Below are positions 27,142-37,099 of a stretch of DNA of 64,000 nucleotides, in pieces. The notes under the pieces are model-generated. The model saw only the letters and a list, made by a program, of their open reading frames with translations, was not told where the DNA came from and did not search any database. Each line of letters starts with the position of its first letter. Positions within the stretch are counted from its first letter, which is position 1. The stretch comes from Valencia hispanica (taxonomy: Eukaryota; Chordata; Actinopteri; Cyprinodontiformes; Valenciidae). The stretch is from contig OY747702.1 of NCBI GenBank assembly GCA_963556495.2, positions 40,882,180 to 40,946,179 on the forward strand, in the 5' to 3' direction. The position numbers and the translations under genes are program-made.

Positions 27142-29190
27142 TTTAAAAATCTGAAATCTGAAATCTGAAAGTATTTCCTGTTACAGACGTCTTTCCTTTC
27201 TAGGGGGTTGGTTCTTGTATGTATAGTCCAATAATAATAAATAAATAATGTTTCTCCACTGACAACATCTTAAGGAATCAGTGCTACGCTTGCTGAAGAA
27301 AAAAAGGGAATCAAAGGGAATCAATTGTCCTGTCTCAACATAATTTATTCAAGACTGGGGAGGGGCCTAAACAGCAGGTGGGCATGGACTAAATATGTTC
27401 AGAGCCACTCTATGCACGAGGGATAGTACCACTGGTGATAGCCTTAAAGAGTGAAGCCTAAATGAAATAGATCATAAAATAAGTTGTAGTGTGGGGCATG
27501 ATGCTGAATGTAATGATTGATATTTTTATTTATTTAAATTTGAAGATGGATTTAAAATAATGTTTCAAATCAGTTAAGAATAGTCAACTAGTTAAAAATG
27601 CTGCACTTCAAATCTCAAGAGAGATTTAAAATGCATGTGAATTCCCATTTAACTGCAACCTGTTTTGACTTATTTTACTTACATTGTGCTTGTTGAAATA
27701 AATGTCCCTCGGGTTCAGGTGTCCTGCATGCTGCAAATGTTTCCTGTCATAAATTTGGTTTAAAATAAAGCATCATCATCAGGCTTCTGCAGAATTTCCC
27801 AAAAGGCTAAGGAGATAGTTGAACACTTTGAATGAAATGGAGCATGATGGAGGTGCCTGAGTATAGGAGTTGCCCGCCCCTGCATCTGAATAATACATTT
27901 TACTAGAGATATAATGTTAATTTGTCGAAAGAGATCGGTATAAAGAAATCAATAAATCAAATCTAATAATCATCACTCAATTAATTCCCCCATCTTAGAC
28001 ATCATTTCCAAGAAGACTGTTTCGCTTCCCATGAGCAGCGAAAGAGGAAACACTCTATAGTGACAATGAAAGTAATTTTTTTATTAAAAGGAAGTTTTAT
28101 TTTTATTTATTTTCCATTTACAGATAAAAGTGCTTTACAGAGTAAAAGCACGAGATAAGTACAAAAGACAAGTTAAGATATAATAAAGAGAAAACATAAA
28201 ATACATAATTATAAAACTTAACACATAAGACCCAAATTATGGTCCTATTTAGCTAAAGGTCTGTTTTAAAACCAAAGTATTCAGCCGCATATTAGAGGGG
28301 TCAAAGGAAACTAAGCAGCAAAGTGAGAAAAAGCACGATATTTCATTATTTGGTTGCATCTACTGGTTGTCTCTGGTTTTTTAAATGGACTACAAGCTGC
28401 ATCTCTTTTGATGGCCCTAAACTCAGTGTCTGTGAACATGCAATGGATCTGAGACATAAAAATAAGCTTGTCTGTAAAATGCTCTAAAGGTTAGAGTAAA
28501 AACGATTAGAGTAATTCCAGTGGAGTAATGCCAAAACTGGTGTGATACGGTACGTGTTCTATCAAAAGTATGAATTATAATCTTACTGCAAAGCTCTTTA
28601 CCATATGGAGAAGTTCAAACATTTTCTTCTTTAAACGAGGGAAACTACACTTACATAGTAAAGAGAGCAAGTGTTGTTATTACCAAATCCTGTCTTTACC
28701 TAAGTTATCCCCATCTATATAAAACCTTTGATCCAAAACGTTTCTGGCACAACTTCACCAACTCCCAAGGTGTATGGAGAGGGTCAAAGATATGTTGAGG
28801 TGAAATATGGCAACACATGAACTTGTAAGAAGTGAATTTATAATGACTAGTTTCAGGTTGTGGCCTTTATGATTGTCAATCTTTATATAACGTCTTTTAC
28901 AGAAATCACAAAATACGTCAGAAAGAGAGTATAAACACAAACAGATGATAAAATAAAAAATAAAAAGATAATGACCAAAATTTTTTTACAAATGTCACTT
29001 TTCAGGGGTAAGTTTACCAGCAATAGTTTCTTGCTACAATTACATAATCCCAATTTTGTTTTTTCAAAATAGTAACATGAGACAGATCTTTCAGGATCTA
29101 TGATAAATGTATAAAAACAACACATTTTCTGATGCAACATTTATTCACTCTTATTTTCAGTGGTTAGATCTTTTAAAGCACCTCACACAT
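27142..29190. other. Interval between NITR-2 and NITR-3
   Basis: No gene recognised. Sequence near 28088-28150 ('ttatttattttccatttacag', 'agtgctttacagagtaaaagca') looks like an antisense L2-class LINE 3' end, and some of 28150-28900 may be the body of that element. The 3' UTR of NITR-3 lies at the right edge. Confidence 0.4.
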
Positions 29191-31661
29191 TTATACATCT
29201 TCATAGTTAATTTGGGAATACACACTGTCCTTGGTCTCATTCCTCTTCTTTCCTTTTGTAGCTTTCCCAGCAGAGAAGCGTAATGCTGCATAGTTCAGAT
29301 CTTGCTCGTCTTCATTCTGTACAGTAAACAAAAGGCCCATTAAACTATATACTGATAGAATTTATTTCAGTAACTGTCAACAGTTTGCCTGAGTTTTTAA
29401 CTTGACTTACTGTATGATCATCTTGCTGTCTCAAGTTCCTACATCTTTCTTGTAGGGAGGTGCCGTCTATCTCTAGTTGAGAAGAAATAAATAGGAAAAA
29501 TATGTGCTTAACCTGACTTTACAATTTCATTTTCACACCCATTTGTACTTTCCAGTCATGTGTTTTCTGAGTTGTACAATCTGGGTTTTTCTGTTTCGAA
29601 AATGATGTATTAATGATAGTGTCTGCCATTTGTAGATACAGTAATGAAACTATTATAAAAGTATTATCAGTAGTTAAAGTTTAGCATTAAACGGTGGTTA
29701 AGGGAAATATGTATACTATAAAGGGCTTTGGTAGTCACATTGTCCACTTGCATGTTAAACTACAAACCACATTAATGGCTCTTAAAAACTCTTACACAAC
29801 AGCATTGTTTTTCTTAGTGTTGTATTTTTTTTCTCACATTGTGTTAAGCACTCATACGCCTATAAATGTACAAGGGCTATTTGGGTCTAAGTATGCACTG
29901 ATTAAACTATCAACTTCGGGTTCTAGATAACTAAAGTTGTTGACAATTTTCAAATTTGGTGGCAATTACCTTTAAATTGTTGACATCCTGCTGTTGGAGT
30001 CCGGTGACAGATAAAAACAGCATTTATAATCATTGAAATAATTAAACAGGAGACAGCTATCGCTAGTATGGGAAATCCAGGGTCTGCCTTTGTCTCTGTG
30101 AAGCAAAGACAAAAAAATATTATTTCTGCAAAAGATTATGTTTATATATATATGTATAATATATTTTCAATGCTAACCATAAAATCATACCAGCTTTTAG
30201 CTTGGTTCCATTTCCAAACAATATCTCTCCACATGTGGCCACGGCACAGTAATAGGTCCCAGCATCAGAGGTGTTGACCGTCTTAGAGAAGTTATAAACA
30301 CATCTTGTCTGGTCATCAGTTTTCTTCTGACATCTATTAGTTCTGGTTCCATCAGTATAGATGATATCCGGGTGAGACTTATTTGATCTGAACCAGAACA
30401 CACTGAGATCTTCTGAACATGTCTTGATCTTAAAGTCCGAGAGGACTGAACACTGTAGAGTCACATAATCCTCTGGACGGAGTGAATCTGATCCCATCAA
30501 CCTCTGAACTACACTGTAGTTTGATGTCCCCTTAGTGTTTCCTGTAGATTATTATACAAAATTGTAAGAAAACTAAATTTAAACATTTAACAAAATTCAG
30601 ATTTAGAAACATAACAGACGCTCAGAGATGTTAAAAATGTGTGAATTTAAAGAATTGTATAAATAGGCTAAGAAAGTAACAAGTATGTGTTAAAAGATCC
30701 ACAAGTAATTTTTAATTAGTTTTCAAACCTGCCCTACAAAGGACTATGATTATTAAATGGGCACAGGGCATCCCAAGCAGCAGCTCCTCTCTCAAGGACC
30801 AATCTCCCCAAAAAGAGAGAATAGAATATCTCAGGTTATTTTAGATGCTACTTCTTCACCTAAATATTAAGGTAATGAGTTGCCATCGAAATCGTCTCTG
30901 TGTAGTTGAGTAACTGGTGTATGACTTAAAACGTAAATCGTTTTTTTTCTTCACTCTGAAGAGGGCATACAGCTTTTTATTTTTATTAGTTTACTTTGGC
31001 GTTGCATAAAAAAGAATAACTGGTCCTAACTGGTATATATTGTATTACAGATCTATAAGTCTTTTTTAAAATGTGCAGTTTTTAAAGGTTTCCACGAATT
31101 ATAAAAAACACTTTTAAAAAAATACCTTTTATTAACAAGTAGGTTCCCTGCCAAATATTTAGTTTCCAGTCGGTAAAGGAACAGTGGTACATTCCTTCAT
31201 CTTCTTGAATTGTTTTTAAAATGGTCAGGTTGCTCATTTTGTCAGTCGGTACAATTTTTACTCTCGAGTCAGAATAACCTGGTCCATACTCTAGGCTTGC
31301 ATGATTCACAACCGTTACAACAGCTTTCATTGTATCTCCTGTAGTTTGCCTGTACCAGAAAAGTTTACCGCTTCTGTCTCTAGTATCGGGCAAAGCACAT
31401 GTGAGTGTTGTTGCTTCACCAAGATCAACTGTGATCACTGGAACCAAAGCATCTGCATTAGATAGAAAAAAGGAAAATGGTAAAACATTTGTTCAAGTAA
31501 AGTAAAATCAACTCACACTGTGAAATAAGAGCAAAGATTGTTCACAAGAGCAGGCATAAATATAGTAGACATGCAAAATCTTAAATGATCAGTTTAAAAT
31601 ACTGGATATTTAACTCACGTCCTTGTTGAAGGAAAAGAAGTGTGATCCATGACAGAATCAT
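29191..31661 (-). CDS. NITR-3: novel immune-type receptor, intact, three tyrosine motifs
   Basis: Six exons: leader 31661-31619 (MILSWITLLFLQQG), V 31452-31126, I 30541-30191, transmembrane 30095-29970, short cytoplasmic 29472-29411, tail 29316-29191. The lengths sum to 344 codons plus stop with consistent GT/AG junctions. The V domain has LTCALPD, LFWYRQTTGD, EDEGMYHCSFTDW and [10 protein letters not shown]. The I domain (type B) begins GNTKGTSNYSVVQ, with TLQCSVLSD, FWFRSN, TYYCAVATC and FGNGTKL. The span FPILAIAVSCLIISMIINAVF is uncharged. The alpha-type tail has three ITIM or ITIM-like sites, LNYAAL, SVYSQI and INYEDV (the last at the C-terminus). Predicted role: inhibitory receptor signalling through SHP-type phosphatases. 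Its ectodomain half is a near-copy of NITR-5, but the tail half resembles NITR-2. The ligand is unknown. Confidence 0.88.
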
Positions 31662-31703
31662 TTTGAGACTGTCTTTCTTTGAGCAGTTGTTCAAATTTAA
31701 GTA

Positions 31704-31737
31704 GGAGGTGCTGTTCTGAATCATGTTATCTGATTGG
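31704..31737 (-). promoter_or_regulatory. NITR-3 proximal promoter motif pair
   Basis: An inverted CCAAT box (TGATTGG on the plus strand, 31731-31737) stands 27 bp from GGAGG (31704-31708), which lies 43 bp from the start codon. The same arrangement is conserved upstream of NITR-4 and NITR-5. Confidence 0.55.
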
Positions 31738-32228
31738 TTATTTCAAAATATTATCTTAGGGCGTTCCCTGCTACACAAACATTTCCCTCATTTAGATGTT
31801 TCTCATTAGGTTAAGATTTTGAGGAAATTATGTTATATAACATTCCATCATTGTAAATAATATTTAGAATGTTTTGTACAATTATTTCCTACAACTTAAG
31901 CTTTTGCGAACATACTAAGAATGAGACAAAGTGGTAAAATACGTTTAATTTATTAGACACTTTAATACAAAGTTACCTGTGCACTATCAACACATCAGGT
32001 GCAATGTGAGGTTTAGCATGCTGCCCAAGAACAACACAATCTGGTCTGCTGACTTAATACATCTGAAAGAAACAGATTAAAATATAACTTTCTTATGTTC
32101 TTAAATAAGAATATCAATGCCTATATGCACAGAAAATCAGAAGGTTAAACATAGAAGTCAGCCATATTCTTATACTTAATCCCATTTGGTATTTTATATA
32201 TCACCAGAAACCATCTATCCTACATTAA

Positions 32229-33721
32229 AGTGCCCCGGCATGAAATTTGCATTTTTTTGAGTTTTTGGGTCATATCTGTTAGTTTCCCCAGCCTGCCTAT
32301 GTCCCCTAAGGGGTTAAAAGGACTGATTAGTGTTTCCTTTGTCCCCGGATGTCTGCCTACATAGTGAAATTAGCACTCAGAAACGGGCTGTTTTGCAGTT
32401 CGGCATATGACCTCACGTTTTGGCATATGTCGTCACTGAGTTCCAGCCAATTACCCCCTTCTCTGAACTACACTCTCCAAGTCCCTCCCCCCGCGGCGCG
32501 TATTACAACCTAAACAACCAGAGCTATGGTAAAAGGCAAACGACTAACCGACAACATGGAGTCCAGACCGCATCGACACGGTCCTCCCCACTTCCGAGCC
32601 ACTGAAAAGCTTGTGGATGGACTTTATTTATGCAGGGAATGTACCCGACCGACTCCCTGGTCGTTTGTGGCAAACATTTCTCTGACGGATGTTTTATTAA
32701 CTTGGGACGATAGAGCGGTGGATTCGCAGATCGTCTTAAACTTTTACCAGGATCAATACCAACTCTCCATGAACCAGCAAATATCCCTATAGAAGTAAGT
32801 CGCCTATATTTCCGCAATAATGTCCTTCAGCTGTTATATACCAGTGTTTCCCAAACATGATGAATCTGTGGCGGTGCGGCACAGATTAAACTCCGACCGC
32901 CACAGATTCAACACCGACCAAAAAAAAAAAAATCAACACCGACCGTCACATATTGCGTTTCGTTTTTCTTTTTCACGCTATTTAAAACACGCAGTGTATT
33001 CATTCTCAGCTCTCTTTTTGTCTCTGTCACTCACGCGTCTCTCGCACACACATACACACACACACCTACACACACACATATGCCAGAAAAGGTCCTAAAT
33101 AGGATAGCAATACAAGAACACACATACACACACACAGCCTCTCCCCTCCGTGCACAGCACGTCTGTCTGGATCACCTGTGGAAGACGTCCTCTACCTTTC
33201 TGGTCCTCCTCAGGTGCCTCGCCGTCCGGATCAGATTCCGGATCAAATTGAAACGCCTTTACAGTAGCTGATAACTGAGCCATTACTGTCGTGGTGAAGC
33301 TAGAGGCGTAATGAGGAAGGATGGATGTGTGGATGGATGATCAAATATTTTATTAGGCCTGTAATTTGTAAACAGATTATTGTTCAACACACAATATAAT
33401 TAGGCCTAAACCTAATTACATTTCATACATAGGATAATATTGGAATTTGGGCAATTTGTGGTCCTCAAATGCATGTCGGTCAATATTTCATCAGATGCGG
33501 ATCTTAGAGACTCAATTGACAATAGAGGCGCATGGCTTGGGCCCTGCCCACCAAAACTCGGTCGTTCTGTGAAACTGCTAACAGAAGGGCCTCCTAGTAG
33601 GGGCTGCAATTCTACAACAAGGCTGAGCAACGGCAAACGATCCTTTGATACAGTATTAAGGTACTTAGAGTGTGACTAAAAAGGGCCCAAACGTTGCGGG
33701 GCATTTCATGCCAGGGGCACT
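32229..33721. mobile_element. Kolobok-like transposon with THAP-domain remnant
   Basis: The left end is TTAA (32225-32228) plus AGTGCCCCGGCATGAAAT. The right end on the complement is AGTGCCCCTGGCATGAAAT, followed by TTAA (33722-33725). Around 32650-32765 the plus strand encodes YPTDSLVVCGKHFSDGCF, then INLGR, a stop, then GFADRLKLLPGSIPTL. This is the C-terminal half of a THAP zinc finger (Cys-x2-His-Phe). TTAA duplications with THAP-bearing transposases define the Kolobok superfamily. No catalytic domain is visible, so this is a shrunken, non-autonomous copy. Confidence 0.65.
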
Positions 33722-33724
33722 TTA

Positions 33725-34610
33725 AGGGTGCTCGATTATAGAAAAAATAATAATCACGATTATTTTAGTAATAATTGAAATCACGATTATTCAAACGATT
33801 ATTGGTTGCCTTTAAAAAAAATGTATATAAAAAACTATGCAAAATATTTTCTTTGGACAGTTAAAAAAGTCCAAATTACATTAAATATGCTGCAGTTTAA
33901 AAACTGATCTTCTATTAGAGTCATCTGCTCACCTCCCCCCTGCTGGCCAACCCTCACACCTGCCCAAGCAACCGGAGCTGCGCGGCCTGATTACATTATC
34001 AAACAGTGCTGTTTGTTTATGTCAGACCAAAGTTCGTGATGAGCAAAATGAAGGCTGCAGCCGAAACCAGTTAATTGGTAAGAGGTCTAACGCCAAAACG
34101 GATGTGCGTCAGCGTCCGCCATGACAAGAAGTTTCCGAATAGTGCTGTCAGTTAGCAAGTGAAATGCGAAGGGAACAGAAACAATCATAACATGAAATAA
34201 TACGAGTTTGCTTTGAGCGGCGTTTGTGAGATCTGCTCCTCTGAAGAGTTTGACTTTTCTGCAACAACCAGCTCTGGGCAGAGCATTTAGAGGCTTCTAA
34301 ACTTTGTTGTCCTTTCAGCAAAAGGTGAGCACTTATCAGTGTTATTTCAAAAGCTATGTATAAAACTTCTTATTATTATTATTATGATATTATTATTTGC
34401 ACGACAAATACAACAATTCGTCATGCTGCAGGTAGTTCAGACGATCAGCCCCACTCACGCAACCTTCGCAGGATGGACTTTCTGGGTTTTGGGTGAACAA
34501 GAGGGAGGGCATCCTTAATGATAATTTTTTTTCTCAATTATGCCATTTTTGTAATTATCTATTGTAATAATCGAAATCGTAATTGAATTTTGATTAATTG
34601 CACAGCCCTA
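33725..34610. mobile_element. hAT-type MITE next to the Kolobok element
   Basis: The left end (AGGGTGCTCGATTAT, then 'aataatcacgattatttt') and the right end on the complement (TAGGGCTGTGCAATTAATC, then 'cgatttcgattatt') are the termini of a common teleost non-autonomous hAT family. No coding sequence. A target duplication is not clear. Confidence 0.6.
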
Positions 34611-34970
34611 ACCTCCATCCATCTGTCAAAACATCAGTTTATTGTCTCTTCCCACTTATTCCTGCTCAAATGGGAGTAAAAGGAAACCAGTAGCATTATA
34701 AGGCATATTTTATAATTTTTTAATCTTAACTGATTAGACTATTAGCTAACCTGTTTTGGAAAGCTAAACTACTTAAGCGCAGATTTACTAAACCTGCACA
34801 AATTTGTGTAAAATCCAGGACCCTGCCCCCCTGCTGACTCTATTGTTCCCCTCCTTTTGGTTTGCAAATGAGCTATTACCTGTGAGGGCTAGCACATTTG
34901 CATCTGCAAGCCAGATTAAACCAGGGGGGGAAGGCTTGTTGCACGGCTCATCACAACATATAAATGGTGT

Positions 34971-35880
34971 AGATTGTGGTCATGAATCTAATGGAGTCAT
35001 TTTTGGATGCTGGGAGAAATGTCACGACGGACAATTTCTTCACCTCACTGGCACTGTCGCACAGACTGCTTCAGCGCATAACAACGCTATACTGGGCACG
35101 ATGACTAAAGTTCGCCGTGAACTTCCTCAGCTTGCAAAACACACTGCACAACGAGAGGTATTCTCCACTTCAGTGCTTAGAAGTGGAAGTGTTTCCTTGA
35201 CAATTTATGCACCAAAAAAACAAGACTGTGTGTGTTCTAAGTTCCTTACACCATGATGCGACGATCGGTGCTGGCAGAAAGAGGAAACCCAACACGATAA
35301 CAGACTACAACCACATGTAGGTATGTGAATGTGTGTGTAATCTTCCACCAGTGATACAATCTTTTCTGATATGTAGGCTACTATACAAGCCTATAGAAAA
35401 AAAAGCACATATACTCCATTTACAGTGTGGTGTCGACGTGGTGGACCAAATGGCACGGATGTATTCCATAAGAGCAGCAACACGCAGGTGGCCAGTAGCG
35501 TTTTTTTACAATATGCTGGACCTGGCAGTGGTGAATGCCTTCATTCTTTATAAGCCATGTACAGGGTGGAAAGGCAAAAGAAGATTGTTTCAGAGTCTTC
35601 TAGCAAGTGAATCCGTTGCCGATTCATGCAGCACAAGGCAATAGAGGCAGTGAGGAAGGCTGCTATGGTTGCTGTACCAGGAAAGGTATGGAGAACTCAG
35701 TGCCAGGTGCAAGAGACTTGCAACTGGAATCGTTTACCCGAGGTTTACCTGTGCAACATGTGAAAAATTCACCTGCGCCAAATGCAGGGATGATGGACTC
35801 TGGGTATGCAAACGCTGCAAAGTTTGAAACATATCTTTCTAGTTTTGGAACTTGTATATAGTTGTGTGAGAAAATAAAAG
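34971..35880 (+). pseudogene. piggyBac transposase relic (PGBD4-like)
   Basis: In shifting frames the plus strand shows VVMNLMESFLDAGRNVTTDNFFTS (catalytic Asp block), LLQRITTLLGTMTKVRRELPQ, REVFSTSVLRSGSVSLTIYAPKK and LSSLHHDATIGAGRKRKPNTITDYNH. It continues with CGVDVVDQMARMYSIRAATRRWPVAFFYNMLDLAVVNAFILYK (third catalytic Asp) and a C-terminal cysteine-rich zinc-binding part, CEKFTCAKCRDDGLWVCKRCK. Several frameshifts and stops make it non-functional. Between DYNH and CGVDVV there are 105 bp (35321-35425) bounded by GTATGT and TTTACAG, which looks like an intron. The N-terminal half of the transposase is absent. Confidence 0.8.
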
Positions 35881-36006
35881 TTTTGTTTTTTAATCTTTTT
35901 TGGACAGTTGTTTGACTATATTCCAGGGGCCAGATGATTTTAGCATGGTAAAAAAAAAAATAATCTATTCATTACATTCATTGCCACAATGAAACTCAAT
36001 TCAACT

Positions 36007-37090
36007 CAGGGGCTGTTTACACGACAACATTGCCGTTTTTTGTTTGAATATGCGAGTGAAAACGCACTGCGTTTACACGACAGGGCGTACGATGGAAAAC
36101 AATGTAGTACATATGCCCGGCCTTTAGATGGCAGTGTGCCCCGTGTATGCAGTGTTCCAAGGTTTTCCCCTCACAACATTTCATGATAACTAACAATGGC
36201 GGTCTCTGCGCGTACCACTGTGGTGTGGACTGATGAAGAAGTGGAATTACTACTTAATTCACCTTGGGACTATACTACTACCTGGATCCACCATTGTTGT
36301 TGTTTTTCTGTAGAAAGGCGGAGTGCGCAAGTCCACCATGACTGTAGGCGGCTGGCAGTGACGTCATCGTTTAAAAAAATCTCCGGCTTGCGTTTACATG
36401 ACAACGAATCACCCAGCGTTTTCAGAACTCTCCACTCTGGAAGCCGTTTTTGAAAAGCTGCGTTTTTGCCCCCCCGTTTTGCCCCTCAGGGGCTGTTTAC
36501 ATACAACGTTGCAGTTTTTGTTTGAATACGCGGGTGAAAACGCACTGCGTTCACACGACAGGGCGCGCGATGGAAAACGATGTAGTACATATGCCTGGCC
36601 TTTAGATGGCAATGGGCCCCGTGTATGCAGTGTTCCAAGTTTCCCCCCTCACAACCTGGAAAAGAAACATTTCATGATAACTAACAATGGCGGTCTTCTT
36701 GTAGTTCTCCTCCGCTTAAATAAAGGCATGTTGATTATTTGGCGCACGTATTGTATGCGTTTCCGTTGGCGATCGCATAGAAGCCTGATGATCTCTACGT
36801 TTTCCTTACAGAGAGACCAAATAACTTCAGAAGCTGCATCAGCAGTAACCGCATACCTAGATCCGCCATTGTTGTTGTTTTTCTGTAGAAAGGCGGAGTG
36901 CGCAAGTGCAACACGTCCGTAGGTGGCTGGCAGTGACGTCATTGTTTTCAAAGTCTCCGGCTTGCATTTATATGACAATGAATCCCCCAGCGTTTTCAAA
37001 ACTCTCCACTCTGGAAGCCGTTTCCCAAAAGCTGCGTTTTCGCCCCCCATTTTCCCGTTGTCGTGTAAACGAGAGGCCGAATCGGAGAGA
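36007..37090. repeat. Two head-to-tail copies of a MITE (GTTTACACGACAAC ends)
   Basis: Unit 1 (36007-36484) and unit 2 (36487-37090) share 'caggggctgtttaca', 'gaaaacgcactgcgtt', 'gatgtagtacatatgcc', 'tttcatgataactaacaatggcggtct' and 'ctccactctggaagccgttt'. Unit 2 holds about 120 extra internal bases. Only unit 2 has a right terminus (GTTGTCGTGTAAAC), which is the inverted form of the left end of unit 1. The overlapping frames here have no recognisable protein. Confidence 0.7.
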
Positions 37091-37099
37091 AAAACCTCA

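Larger units (their letters stand above)
30180..34700. repeat. Segmental duplicate, copy 1 (pairs with 51980-54200)
   Basis: From the end of the I exon through V, leader, promoter and upstream flank, this block aligns almost base for base with 51988-53850. It is weaker further right, with 'cctccatccatctgtca' at 34612 against 'cctccacccatctgtca' at 54108. In this copy two transposons (32229-33721 and 33725-34610) interrupt the alignment. Confidence 0.8.

Noticed and set aside
34804..35256. 150-residue frame as an intact gene
   Set aside because: It is in the wrong frame for part of a piggyBac relic; the recognisable transposase protein requires several frame changes.
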